Source: Holtiella tumoricola (GTDB lineage: Bacteria; Bacillota; Clostridia; Lachnospirales; Cellulosilyticaceae). Taken from it: 64,000 nucleotides of DNA. The stretch is taken from positions 62,001 to 126,000 of the forward strand of contig NZ_JAQIFT010000068.1 in NCBI RefSeq assembly GCF_027857615.1. The letters are read 5' to 3'. Positions 18,297 through 27,468 of the stretch are shown here, one piece after another (the first letter of the stretch is position 1; each line of letters starts with the position of its first letter). The notes below the pieces were generated by a model. It saw only the letters and a program-made list of their open reading frames with translations, did no database searches and was not told the origin of the DNA. Made by a program: the position numbers and the translations under genes.

Positions 18297-18890
18297 TTAT
18301 AATTGTTCTAGCATTTTGACCATTTGTTCTTTTGTATGTTGACGTGTATAACGGTTATCAATGACAAAGTCAGCGACTTTTTCTAATTCTTCCCATTTTT
18401 TTTGCTTATTAATCCGTTCTAACACTTGTTCTTTAGTAAATTCATCACGTTTCATCAATCTTTCTACACGTGTTTTTTCATCTGCATAAACAGCTATGAC
18501 GTAATCGGTAAGTTCAATTAATCCAATTTCTATTAAAAGTGCTGCATCAATAATGACAATATCCCACTTCTTCTGTTCTTTACATTGTTCTAGCAATGTT
18601 TTAATCTCATTAAAGATAATAGGATGTGTAATTGCATTAAGGGCTTTAAGCTTCTCTTGATCGCCAAAAACAATTGCACCTAACTTTCTACGTACAATGT
18701 TGCCTTCTTCATCTAAGATTTCTCTTCCAAAGGTTTCTATCACTTTATCATAAGCTAAGTCGCCCTTTAAAAGAATTCTATGTCCCATCTCATCTGCTCC
18801 AATAACGAAGCACTTTTTCAACTCTGTTAGCAAAGAAACAACTGTGCTTTTCCCTGCCCCAATTCCACCTACAATTCCTATTGTTCGCAT
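18297..18890 (-). CDS. coaE: Dephospho-CoA kinase
   Basis: CoaE phosphorylates the 3'-hydroxyl of dephospho-CoA in the last step of coenzyme A synthesis. The 197-residue protein has the P-loop GGIGAGKS at 8-15, the substrate-side ADEMGHRIL segment, the DYVIAVYADEKTRVERL lid region and a C-terminal DNRYTRQHTKEQM. The ATG at 18890 has GGAGA six bases upstream; the GTG one codon before it is not needed. It overlaps the polA leader spacing closely, 9 bases after the polA stop, and is followed by the lytic transglycosylase gene. Confidence 0.96.
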   Translation of the reverse strand: MRTIGIVGGIGAGKSTVVSLLTELKKCFVIGADEMGHRILLKGDLAYDKVIETFGREILDEEGNIVRRKLGAIVFGDQEKLKALNAITHPIIFNEIKTLLEQCKEQKKWDIVIIDAALLIEIGLIELTDYVIAVYADEKTRVERLMKRDEFTKEQVLERINKQKKWEELEKVADFVIDNRYTRQHTKEQMVKMLEQL

Positions 18891-18899
18891 CACTTTCTC

Positions 18900-21527
18900 C
18901 TATTTTGCAGCTAACCAGTTAGAGCCGCTGTGTACATCTACAGATAGCGTAACTTTTAAGTCCACTGCTTGTTCCATTTTTTCTTTAAGTAGTTTGGCTA
19001 CTTGTTCTTGTTCTGGCTTATATACTTCTAATAAAAGTTCATCATGTACAGTTAATATAACTTTTGAACGTAAACCTTCTTCTTGTAGCGCACGGTGCAC
19101 ATTAACCATTGCAAGTTTAATAATATCTGCTGCTGTTCCTTGAATTGGTGTATTCATCGCTTTACGCTTACCAAACTCCCTCAAATTAAAGTTCTTTGCG
19201 TTAATTTCTGGAATATCACGTTTACGATTAAAGATGGTTTGAACATAACCATGATCACGTGCAAAAGACACACATCCATCTAGGTAATCTTTAATTTTTG
19301 GATATTTTTCAAAATACCCTTCAATGTAAGCTGCTGCTTCTTTTTGTGTAATCTTTAAGTCTTCTGAAAGTGAAAATGCCCCAATACCATAAACAATCCC
19401 AAAGTTAACAGCCTTTGCATTACTTCTTTCAAGCGGTGTAACCTCTTCAAATGGTACATGGAATACTTCTGAAGCAGTTAATGTATGAATATCAATATTT
19501 TGATTAAATGCATTGATTAACTTTTGATCATCTGCTAATGAAGCAAGAACACGCAACTCAATCTGTGAGTAATCGGCATCTAAGAAGATATAATCTTCGG
19601 ATGATGGTATGAATAACTCACGAATACGTTTACCCATCTCAAGTTTGATTGGAATATTTTGTAGATTGGGTTCTGTTGAACTAATACGCCCTGTCGCTGT
19701 AATGGTTTGATTAAAGCTAGAATGAATTTTATGTTCATCCGTCATAACTGAAAGTAATCCATCTACATAAGTAGATTTTAATTTAGTATATTGTCTATAC
19801 GCTAAAATATCTTCTACGATTGGATAACCATCTTTAAGTTTTTCAAGGACTTCTGCAGCTGTTGAATAGCCTGTCTTAGTCTTTTTAACAGCTGGAATAT
19901 CCATTTTCTCAAATAGAATCACACCTAATTGCTTTGGTGAATTAATATTAAATGCTTCTCCTGCTGCTGCATATACTTTCTCTGCAACATTTTCAATCAA
20001 CGCATCTAATTCTTTACCATAGGCTTTAAGCTTTTCTACGTCAACCTTAATGCCTTCTACTTCCATATCGAAAAGCACCTTTACAAGTGGCATTTCAATA
20101 TTGTAAAACAGTTCTTCCATCTGGTTGTCTTCAATTTCTTTTTTGAGTACAGCATAAGCTGCATCTAAAACATGAGCACGTTCAGTTAAAAACTTTATAC
20201 GTACTTCATCTTCAAGGGTAAGCCATGCCTTCATGCTCTTGCCTTTTCCTAGAAGCCCTTCCGTACTTTCTACATTTTGTACCCCTAAGAAACGATCTGC
20301 TATTTCACTTATTTCATAAGTTTCATTAGTAGGCTCGATTAAATACGCAGCAATAAATGTATCAAATACCTGTCCTTTTATCTCTATGTGATAAGGATAA
20401 AGAATATGTCTAAGCTGTTTGCTATCATGAATAACCTTAAGCCCTTCTTCATTACCAAAGAAGTTTTGTAAGGTTTGTACCTCTTCTGTATTTGTTAAGT
20501 TAAAGCTTAAACGACCTACTTTACTATTAAAAGCCAGTCCAAGCTCTAATGTATCTGCTTCATAGGCATAAGTCATGGCACAAACTTGTCCGCCTGTTAC
20601 TTCTTCTAAGCCGTTAAATGTATGCACTTCTACTTGCTCTACTGGCTTATTGGCTGAAGCTCTTGGAAGCCTTGCAATAATCTTCTTAAATTCTAAGTTT
20701 TTCATAAGTTCTTCTGCTTCTTCTGTAAGTGTAAGATCTAAGTTAAACTCATCCCATGTATACTCAAGTGGTACATCACATACAATGGTTGCAAGCATTT
20801 TACTTTCTAGTGCTTGATCTTTATAAGTTACAAGATTCTCTTTTAATTTCTTTTGAGTAATCTCATCAATATGCTCATATAGATTTTCAATAGAACCATA
20901 AGTTTTAATAAGCTTAACAGCAGTCTTTTCACCTACTCCAGGTACACCTTTAATATTATCTGAAGCATCTCCCATAAGACCTTTGACATCAATAAACTCT
21001 AATGGCGTCACTTCATACTTAGCTTCTACATCTTTGGCATAGTAACTTTCTATTTCAGTTCCTTGTTGTTTAGTCTTTGGAATTTTAAGTTCAATCGTCT
21101 CACTTGTAATTTGAAGCAAATCGCGGTCTCCTGATACAACAACCATGCGATAACCATCTCGTTCTCCACTCTTAGCTAATGTCCCAAGTAGATCATCTGC
21201 TTCAAACCCTTCCTTCTCCATCATATGAATATTCATAGCACGTAACACCGTTTTGAGTAGTGGAATTTGCTCACGTAACTCCTGTGGCATACCTTTTCTT
21301 GTGCCTTTGTAATCTTCACACTGAATATGTCTAAAAGTAGGCGCACTGACATCAAATGCAACACCTACTAAATCTGGTTTTTCCTTTTCAATAATGCTTA
21401 ACATTATATTTAAGAATCCATAAACCGCATTGGTATAGCGACCTTCTTTATTAGTTAGTAGTGGTATACCATAAAAGGCTCTATTAGCAATACTTAAACC
21501 GTCGAATAACAGTATCTTTTTATTCAT
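18900..21527 (-). CDS. polA: DNA polymerase I
   Basis: The 875-residue enzyme has three regions. Residues 1-290 are the 5'-3' exonuclease (KILLFDGLSIANRAFYGI, ADDLLGTLAKSGE, GVPGVGEKTAVKLI). Residues 310-480 are the 3'-5' exonuclease fold, and 500-875 the polymerase (DADYSQIELRVLA, RSNAKAVNFGIVYGIGAFSL, LTVHDELLLEV). The middle domain lacks the DxE metal ligands of E. coli Pol I (the matching segment reads AMTYAYEADTLELG), so proofreading is probably absent, as in Bacillus and Taq enzymes. It fills Okazaki gaps and repairs DNA. AGGAGGTG precedes the ATG. coaE follows 9 bases downstream. Confidence 0.98.
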   Translation of the reverse strand: MNKKILLFDGLSIANRAFYGIPLLTNKEGRYTNAVYGFLNIMLSIIEKEKPDLVGVAFDVSAPTFRHIQCEDYKGTRKGMPQELREQIPLLKTVLRAMNIHMMEKEGFEADDLLGTLAKSGERDGYRMVVVSGDRDLLQITSETIELKIPKTKQQGTEIESYYAKDVEAKYEVTPLEFIDVKGLMGDASDNIKGVPGVGEKTAVKLIKTYGSIENLYEHIDEITQKKLKENLVTYKDQALESKMLATIVCDVPLEYTWDEFNLDLTLTEEAEELMKNLEFKKIIARLPRASANKPVEQVEVHTFNGLEEVTGGQVCAMTYAYEADTLELGLAFNSKVGRLSFNLTNTEEVQTLQNFFGNEEGLKVIHDSKQLRHILYPYHIEIKGQVFDTFIAAYLIEPTNETYEISEIADRFLGVQNVESTEGLLGKGKSMKAWLTLEDEVRIKFLTERAHVLDAAYAVLKKEIEDNQMEELFYNIEMPLVKVLFDMEVEGIKVDVEKLKAYGKELDALIENVAEKVYAAAGEAFNINSPKQLGVILFEKMDIPAVKKTKTGYSTAAEVLEKLKDGYPIVEDILAYRQYTKLKSTYVDGLLSVMTDEHKIHSSFNQTITATGRISSTEPNLQNIPIKLEMGKRIRELFIPSSEDYIFLDADYSQIELRVLASLADDQKLINAFNQNIDIHTLTASEVFHVPFEEVTPLERSNAKAVNFGIVYGIGAFSLSEDLKITQKEAAAYIEGYFEKYPKIKDYLDGCVSFARDHGYVQTIFNRKRDIPEINAKNFNLREFGKRKAMNTPIQGTAADIIKLAMVNVHRALQEEGLRSKVILTVHDELLLEVYKPEQEQVAKLLKEKMEQAVDLKVTLSVDVHSGSNWLAAK

Positions 21528-21602
21528 TCTACACCTCCTAGTTTTAAGGATACCCTAAAATATTCCTATTTATTATAGCATAGTTTGTTTTATAAGCGAA
21601 GA

Positions 21603-21641
21603 AAGAGCTTAGAAAATCTAAGATAAATTTTCTAAGCTCTT
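21603..21641 (-). terminator. Hairpin at the end of recO
   Basis: Fifteen-base arms AAGAGCTTAGAAAAT and its complement enclose the TAG stop of recO. The T-tract that follows on the minus strand is modest (CTTTCTTCG), so termination may be partial. Confidence 0.5.
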
Positions 21642-22379
21642 AATAAACTCAAGGGTTTTAAAAGGTTTCTCTATGTAATAAGCAACCAGTGCATCACAGA
21701 CTAAACCTATTTCTTTTAATACGTAAGGTTTAATTTCAAAGTGATAAAGTACCTTTATTGGACTTCCTAGTATATAATGCAAAACATACCAACTCGTATA
21801 ACTTAAGGTTATACCAAATCCTACACCTTTACACTTATCACAAACAATACCACCTTCTCTTATTACAAAGGTATAACGTTTGTTAGGATCTTGTACAATT
21901 TCTGTTGTGCAATTCACACAATGGTCAAGTTCTGGCATAAATCCAAGTACACCTAAGGCACGCATTTCAAACGTTCGTCTAATACGCTCACATGCCTCAC
22001 TTCCCATTTTCTCTAAACTATGTAAAGTATATAGCATTAGCGTCAAAAGGTGTTCATTACCACTACCTTCCACTGCTACTTCACTTATAAATTCAGCAAT
22101 ATAGGAAGCATAGCTTAAGGTAAATAAATCTTCTCTTAAATGATGAAAAGTGAAGATAGGCTCTACACCAACAAGCTTATAGGTATGTTTATAACATGTC
22201 ATTGTAAATTCACCATATACAAACATCTCTGTTCCTGAAGCTAAACCTTTATCAAACTTTTTAGCTCGTGGTGCACCTACTTGAATCTTACCTAATTCTT
22301 TTGTAAAGAGAGTGATAAATTTATCACTCTCTCCAACTACATACTCTTTAAGAATAATTCCTGTTGCTTTAATTATCAT
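21618..22379 (-). CDS. recO: DNA repair protein RecO
   Basis: The 253-residue protein has an N-terminal OB fold (ATGIILKEYVVGESDKFITLF) and a helical domain with a zinc-binding pair, CVNC and CDKC, as in Firmicute RecO. It helps RecF and RecR load RecA on single-stranded DNA coated by SSB. The length is normal. The Shine-Dalgarno sequence is weak (AGACATAGAAAATT before the ATG), and the start lies only six bases after the small yqzL gene, so translational coupling is likely. This yqzL-recO pairing is the standard Firmicute arrangement. Confidence 0.95.
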   Translation of the reverse strand: MIIKATGIILKEYVVGESDKFITLFTKELGKIQVGAPRAKKFDKGLASGTEMFVYGEFTMTCYKHTYKLVGVEPIFTFHHLREDLFTLSYASYIAEFISEVAVEGSGNEHLLTLMLYTLHSLEKMGSEACERIRRTFEMRALGVLGFMPELDHCVNCTTEIVQDPNKRYTFVIREGGIVCDKCKGVGFGITLSYTSWYVLHYILGSPIKVLYHFEIKPYVLKEIGLVCDALVAYYIEKPFKTLEFIKSLENLS

Positions 22380-22385
22380 AATTTT

Positions 22386-22505
22386 CTATGTCTCATCCAC
22401 TCTCTTCTCTAATAAGCTTGATCTGGTTTTTTCATACTCCTTAAACTCTAGATAGGTTGCAATATCTCCTGTAGTCTCAAAACATTTCCATAAATGATTT
22501 AACAT
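22386..22505 (-). CDS. yqzL: YqzL family small protein
   Basis: A 39-codon frame on the minus strand starts at the ATG at 22505, a few bases after AAGGGGG, and ends at the TAG at 22386. The product begins MLNHLWKCFETTGDIATYLE and continues FKEYEK, a close match in pattern to the YqzL family, whose B. subtilis member (47 residues) is also encoded between era and recO. Its function is unknown. Synteny and sequence together make this a real gene despite its size. Confidence 0.88.
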   Translation of the reverse strand: MLNHLWKCFETTGDIATYLEFKEYEKTRSSLLEKRVDET

Positions 22506-22599
22506 ATGAATGCCCCCTTTAAGCTTAATACTATTAGCATATACAAGTTTAGATTTACAATACTACAAAAAAACTTCCACCTCTTAAACCCTTGACTTA

Positions 22600-23505
22600 T
22601 TAATATTCGTCGTTATTAAATCCGAAGTTTTTAAGTAAAAATTGGCTATCTCTCCAGTTTTTCTTAACTTTCACCCAAAGTGTTAGATAAACTTTGGAGC
22701 CTAAAAGTCTTTCCATATCATAACGTGATTTACTACCAATGTCTTTAATCATTGTACCATTTTTACCAATGATAATACGTTTATGTGAATCGCGTTCACA
22801 TACAATCGTTGCTTCTATGTCCACTACATTACCTTTTGGACGTGCTTTCATTGTATCAATTTCAACTGCAATACCATGAGGAATTTCTTTATCTAAAAGA
22901 TGAAGGGCTTTCTCACGAATCATTTCTGCAACAATTTGTCTTTCTGGTTGATCTGTTAACATATCACCTGGGAAGAACTGTGGTCCTTCTGGTAAATATT
23001 TCTCAATACATTTTAAAAGAGCATCAACATTGTTACCTTCGTAGGCTGAGATCGGAATAATCTCTGCAAACTCTACCTCTTTTTTAAACTTATCGATTGT
23101 TTCAGCTACCTCTTCTTTAGATACACTATCAATTTTATTAATACAAAGGAAAATTGGTGTTTTTACTGTTTTAAGCTTTTCAAGAATGATGGCATCATTT
23201 TTCCCAATTACTGGATGTGGCTCAATTAGATAGAAAATAATATCTACTTCATTAAGTGTTGTATTGGCAGTTTTAACCATCATTTCACCTAATTTATTTT
23301 GAGGGGTATGAATACCTGGTGTATCGATAAAAATCGCTTGGAAATCATCTGTTGTTAAAACAGTTTTAATACGATTACGTGTTGTTTGAGGTTTGTTAGA
23401 CATAATCGCAATCTTTTCTCCGATTAAACGATTCATAAGTGTAGATTTCCCTACATTGGTTCTTCCAATAATTGAAACGAACCCTGATTTAAATGTATCT
23501 TTCAT
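22600..23505 (-). CDS. era: GTPase Era
   Basis: Era is an essential GTPase that binds the 3' end of 16S rRNA and helps 30S maturation. The 301-residue protein has G1 GRTNVGKST at 14-22, the switch segment KPQTTRNRIKTV, G3 DTPGIHTPQNKLGE and G4 NKID. A C-terminal KH domain (GNVVDIEATIVCERDSHKRI and IIGKNGTMIKDIG) binds RNA. G1 has Thr in place of the usual Pro, a tolerated position. AAGGAG precedes the ATG. cdd ends 10 bases upstream on the same strand. Confidence 0.97.
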   Translation of the reverse strand: MKDTFKSGFVSIIGRTNVGKSTLMNRLIGEKIAIMSNKPQTTRNRIKTVLTTDDFQAIFIDTPGIHTPQNKLGEMMVKTANTTLNEVDIIFYLIEPHPVIGKNDAIILEKLKTVKTPIFLCINKIDSVSKEEVAETIDKFKKEVEFAEIIPISAYEGNNVDALLKCIEKYLPEGPQFFPGDMLTDQPERQIVAEMIREKALHLLDKEIPHGIAVEIDTMKARPKGNVVDIEATIVCERDSHKRIIIGKNGTMIKDIGSKSRYDMERLLGSKVYLTLWVKVKKNWRDSQFLLKNFGFNNDEY

Positions 23506-23515
23506 AATAATCTCC

Positions 23516-23914
23516 TTATTTGTTCAATTCTTCTTGTCCAAAATGGTGAGGTAATAAATCATTAAAAGCATAAACTTTTATTTCACCTTCAGCATTTTCA
23601 AGGATAATTTCACCTTGCTTCATAAATTCACCAATAACTTGGCGGCAAATTCCACATGGATACGTAAAATCTGTGCTACTGCTTACAATTGCAATTGCTT
23701 TAAAATGTGTTACACCTTCAGAAACTGCTTTGAAAATAGCTGTACGCTCTGCACAGTTTGTTGCTCCAAAAGAAGCATTTTCCACATTACATCCTGTATA
23801 AATTTTATCGTCTTCAGTAAGTAAGGCTGCACCTACCTTAAATTTTGAGTAAGGTACATAGGCATATTCCATTGCTTCTCTCGCTTTTGCCACTAACTCT
23901 TTGTACTTTTCCAT
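23516..23914 (-). CDS. cdd: Cytidine deaminase
   Basis: This 132-residue zinc enzyme deaminates cytidine and deoxycytidine for pyrimidine salvage. Zinc ligands and the catalytic Glu are in NCAERTAI, and the second pair of cysteines is in PCGICRQV. The N-terminal YVPYSKFKVGAALL and CNVENASFGATNC are the family signatures of the homotetrameric Firmicute enzyme. AGGAG precedes the ATG. It lies between ybeY (11 bases away) and era (10 bases away), as in B. subtilis, but dgkA, which normally separates ybeY and cdd there, is missing. Confidence 0.97.
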   Translation of the reverse strand: MEKYKELVAKAREAMEYAYVPYSKFKVGAALLTEDDKIYTGCNVENASFGATNCAERTAIFKAVSEGVTHFKAIAIVSSSTDFTYPCGICRQVIGEFMKQGEIILENAEGEIKVYAFNDLLPHHFGQEELNK

Positions 23915-23925
23915 AAAGACATCTC

Positions 23926-24426
23926 CTATCTTCCTATATTTAAAGCAGTTAGAACTTCTTCTTGCTTTGAAATCATAAGTTTCTCATCACTATCATTCAT
24001 ATGATCATAACCCAATAAATGGAACATACTATGTGCTACTAAAAAGCAAACTTCTCTTTTTAATGTATGTCCATATTCTTCAGCTTGTTCTTTCGCTACT
24101 TCATAGCATAATACTATATCTCCAAGTAGAATGTCTTTAGTATCATAATTCATGATTGACGCTTCGTCAAGATTCTTCCAATCAATGACACCATTTGAAA
24201 TCGGGTCAATTTGTGGGAAAGATAAAACATCTGTCGGCTTATCTATCTCTCTATGTTCACGGTTAATCTCTTGTATTTCTTCTTTATCAACAACAGTTAA
24301 ACTGATTTCTGCTTCATAAGGCACCTTCTCAATTTCTAAGCATTGATTAATAACAGCCTTTACTGTTTCTAATAAGCCCTCTTGTTGTTCAAAAAAATCA
24401 TAGTCATCTTCTAAGTATAAATTCAT
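23926..24426 (-). CDS. ybeY: Endoribonuclease YbeY
   Basis: YbeY is a metal-dependent RNase involved in 16S rRNA 3' end maturation and ribosome quality control. The signature HSMFHLLGYDH supplies the three zinc-binding histidines, and REHREIDKPTDVLSFP is the conserved central segment. The start is set at the ATG at 24426, one base past the TGA of pgpH with AAAGG upstream; this gives 166 residues, close to the family norm. A start at 24465 would add 13 codons inside pgpH. The tight junction suggests translational coupling with pgpH. Confidence 0.94.
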   Translation of the reverse strand: MNLYLEDDYDFFEQQEGLLETVKAVINQCLEIEKVPYEAEISLTVVDKEEIQEINREHREIDKPTDVLSFPQIDPISNGVIDWKNLDEASIMNYDTKDILLGDIVLCYEVAKEQAEEYGHTLKREVCFLVAHSMFHLLGYDHMNDSDEKLMISKQEEVLTALNIGR

Positions 24427-24427
24427 G

Positions 24428-26449
24428 TCATTTAACCTTTCTATCTGGGTATTCAATACGTTCATGATACATCCCTTTTAGCATGCGTGTAAAGGACTCA
24501 ATAATTTTTTCAAGATCTGATATATACAAAGGACATTCATCTAACTGGCCTTCATCAAACTTTTGCCTTACCATTTTTCTTACGATATCTTCTACGCTTA
24601 ACTCTTTTCCTATCTTGTTTTGCATAGAGCGTACAGTGGCTTCTACCACATCTGCTAGCATAATAAGTGCTGCTTCACGACTTTGTGGTTTGGGACCTTT
24701 ATAAGAGTAGTCCATAGGATCTACTTCATCACCTTCTATATTTTTTGCTTTTACGTAAAAATATCCAGCCATGCTTGTCCCATGATGTTCCACAATCATA
24801 TCTTTTACACACTTTGGAAGCTTATAGGCTTCTGCAAGTTCAAGCCCTGATGTTACATGTGATAAAATAATATCTGCACTAGACTTTGGATCAAGATAAT
24901 CATGTGGGTTATCTAATACTTGATTTTCTTTAAAATAATTACTACACGTTAGTTTACCTATATCATGATAGTATCCACCTACCCTCGCCATTAAAGCATT
25001 GGCTCCAATCTCATCTGCTGCCGTCTCAGCAAGATTAGCTACAAGTAAACTATGATAATATGTACCTGTCGCTTCTATTAAAAGACGTTTTAAAACAGGT
25101 TGATCTGGATTGGTCAACTCTAAAAGTTGAATAGGTGTAATAAATCCAAACGCAGCTTCCCATAGTGGCAAACTTCCCACAACTAAAATAACAATTATAA
25201 GTCCAACCAAGAATGCTTCTGCCCCCTTAAATAGTAGCTTACTAGATATATTCATACCAACAAGTAAGTTGAGACTTACAAATAGTGCCGCTTGGATCCC
25301 ACCAATAAAAAGTGCATTGCGCATGGTCTGCTTACGTTCTTGCATGGATGTAATAATAGAAATACTTAACAATCCACTAAGCAGATGATAGATCATAAAC
25401 ACTAAATCCGCTTTGTGCGAAACCCCTGCCACAACAAGTAAAATAAGATGCATTACAATAGCAATATCTTTACTAATTAAGATCGATATGAGTAATGGTG
25501 CTACAGCAAGGGGTATATAAATATAATCTCCTGTTATCATCACTCTTATCAATCCTAAAGAAATCACATATAAAATAAAGATCAAACTGGCTTGTCCTCT
25601 TGTTAAAGCCATAATACTCTTATCTATGCGAATTGTACGATATAAAAATAGCAAGATTAGAAATATAAGTACAAATAAGCCTATAAATTGGCTATAGTTT
25701 TGAGAGTCATCTGTACTTAAATAACCGATTGTATTTAAAATAGCATAGGCTTCTTCTGTTACCCGTGTTCCCTGCTCCAATACACGTTCACCTTGCAAAA
25801 TATATATAGGCTCTACATGGTTTCTCGCTTCTTCTTTGGCTAGTGCTGTTGCCTCTTTATCTATTACGAAATTTGCCTTAATTTGAGTATAAATTATTTC
25901 GTAGGCAATTTTTTGCTGGAGTGTGCTTAAATCTGTACGTTCTAATTTAGTCCGTATATCTAAAGATTTATTTTCATTTTCCTTTACGCCTGCATCCATA
26001 ATATTAGTTAATAAATTAATACAAATTTGTTCTAAACTATCTAACTCATTTAAACTTGTACCTAGTAAATTTTTATATTCATCTTCATACAGAGGAATAG
26101 GTGATTTACTTTGTAAAATTTGTACAGGTGAGGTCCCAAACTCTTCTGGTATTCCTGATGTTTTTAATGCCTCAACATAGTTAAAAAGAAGTTCAATATT
26201 AGCAATACCCTTTTGTAGTACTTTATCGTCCATTTTATAGACATCAGGTGTTGTATTTTCAGCTAATATCCTTTTACGTTCTGTAGCCAGTTCATTTTCC
26301 ACTTGAAAAGGTGCTTCAATTGTCTGTTGAGCTATTTGACCTACTTCTATTTTAATTTTTTTACTAAAGCAATCGCCCGAAGTAACCACTAAGCAGGTTA
26401 GTATAATTGCAATGATACAGTATAGTACTTCCCACCGAAATTTTTTCAT
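24428..26449 (-). CDS. pgpH: HD family c-di-AMP phosphodiesterase, 7TM-7TMR-HD type (PgpH/YqfF)
   Basis: The 673-residue membrane protein has an N-terminal helix (about 8-25), a large extracytoplasmic 7TMR-HD domain to about 250, seven predicted membrane helices (about 255-440) and a C-terminal HD domain. The metal site includes ATGTYYHSLL and GGYYHDIGKL, with DIILSHVTSGLELAE and VEHHGTS further on. Relatives such as Listeria PgpH hydrolyse cyclic di-AMP to pApA, affecting potassium and osmotic balance. It lies between phoH and ybeY, the conserved Firmicute position. AGGTAGGGG precedes the ATG. Confidence 0.93.
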   Translation of the reverse strand: MKKFRWEVLYCIIAIILTCLVVTSGDCFSKKIKIEVGQIAQQTIEAPFQVENELATERKRILAENTTPDVYKMDDKVLQKGIANIELLFNYVEALKTSGIPEEFGTSPVQILQSKSPIPLYEDEYKNLLGTSLNELDSLEQICINLLTNIMDAGVKENENKSLDIRTKLERTDLSTLQQKIAYEIIYTQIKANFVIDKEATALAKEEARNHVEPIYILQGERVLEQGTRVTEEAYAILNTIGYLSTDDSQNYSQFIGLFVLIFLILLFLYRTIRIDKSIMALTRGQASLIFILYVISLGLIRVMITGDYIYIPLAVAPLLISILISKDIAIVMHLILLVVAGVSHKADLVFMIYHLLSGLLSISIITSMQERKQTMRNALFIGGIQAALFVSLNLLVGMNISSKLLFKGAEAFLVGLIIVILVVGSLPLWEAAFGFITPIQLLELTNPDQPVLKRLLIEATGTYYHSLLVANLAETAADEIGANALMARVGGYYHDIGKLTCSNYFKENQVLDNPHDYLDPKSSADIILSHVTSGLELAEAYKLPKCVKDMIVEHHGTSMAGYFYVKAKNIEGDEVDPMDYSYKGPKPQSREAALIMLADVVEATVRSMQNKIGKELSVEDIVRKMVRQKFDEGQLDECPLYISDLEKIIESFTRMLKGMYHERIEYPDRKVK

Positions 26450-26484
26450 CCCCTACCTCCATCTTTCAAAAAATGCCGCTAGAA

Positions 26485-27468
26485 TTAGCGGTCATTTTTT
26501 GAATGCTTTTGTATTTTTTTTTCATAATCATCGTAAGCATCTACAATCTTTTGAACTAATGGATGACGCACAACATCATTACGATCTAAATAACTAAATG
26601 CAATGCCATCTACATTAGCAAGTACTTTACCTGCTTCTTTTAAGCCACTCTTTTGATCTGCTTGTAGGTCAATTTGTGTTAAGTCACCTGTAATGATTGC
26701 TTTACAGTTAAAACCAAGTCTTGTTAAGAACATTTTCATTTGAGGTGGTGTTGTATTTTGTGCCTCATCTAATACGACAAAAGCATTATTCAAAGTACGC
26801 CCTCTCATATATGCAAGTGGTGCGACTTCAATAAGTCCTTTTTCCATATTTTTTTCAAATTGTTCTGGTCCCATAATCTCAAAGAGTGCATCATAAAGTG
26901 GACGTAGGTATGGGTCTACTTTACTTTGAAGATCGCCCGGTAAAAATCCTAACTTCTCTCCCGCTTCAATAGCAGGGCGTGTTAAAATAATCTTGCTGAC
27001 TTCATTTTTTCTGAATGCATTGACAGCCATTGCCATAGCCAGGTATGTTTTCCCTGTACCTGCTGGTCCCACACCAAAGACAATCATATTTTTCCTAATA
27101 TTTTCAATATATTTTTTTTGTCCCATTGTCTTTGCTTTAATTGGCTTACCTGCTTGAGTCATAGTAATTAAATCTTGGCTTGCAAGTGAGAATTCTTTTT
27201 CTTGATTTTTCTTGATGAGATCTACGGTATATTCTACCATCTGTGTATCAATAACTTCACCTTTTTCAGCAATACTCAAAAGCTCTTTGAAAGTTTTTAC
27301 CGCTAGATCTATTTGAGCTGGTTCACCTGAAATTTTAATATCTTCATTTCTAAGTACAACTTTAATATTAAAGAGTTTTTCCAGTAATTTAATATGCTCA
27401 TCAAATTTACCGAAGATCCCTGCTATATAACATGTTGGTATTTGAATTTTCTTTTCATCTAAACCCAT
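26485..27468 (-). CDS. phoH: PhoH family ATPase (PhoH/YbeZ type)
   Basis: The 327-residue protein has a KH-like N-terminal region (about 1-85) and a PhoH P-loop domain: GPAGTGKTYLA (Walker A, near 137), FVVLDEAQNTTPPQMKMFLT (Walker B) and ITGDLTQIDL. PhoH proteins are RNA-associated ATPases that cluster with ybeY and are thought to act in rRNA processing or as helicases; the exact reaction is unsettled. The start ATG overlaps the yqfD stop by one base (TAATG), a mark of translational coupling. pgpH follows 35 bases downstream. Confidence 0.95.
   Translation of the reverse strand: MGLDEKKIQIPTCYIAGIFGKFDEHIKLLEKLFNIKVVLRNEDIKISGEPAQIDLAVKTFKELLSIAEKGEVIDTQMVEYTVDLIKKNQEKEFSLASQDLITMTQAGKPIKAKTMGQKKYIENIRKNMIVFGVGPAGTGKTYLAMAMAVNAFRKNEVSKIILTRPAIEAGEKLGFLPGDLQSKVDPYLRPLYDALFEIMGPEQFEKNMEKGLIEVAPLAYMRGRTLNNAFVVLDEAQNTTPPQMKMFLTRLGFNCKAIITGDLTQIDLQADQKSGLKEAGKVLANVDGIAFSYLDRNDVVRHPLVQKIVDAYDDYEKKIQKHSKNDR

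Noticed and set aside
18900..21527. Proofreading-competent DNA polymerase I
   Set aside because: The 3'-5' exonuclease fold is kept but its metal ligands are missing, as in other Gram-positive enzymes; this is ordinary rather than novel.
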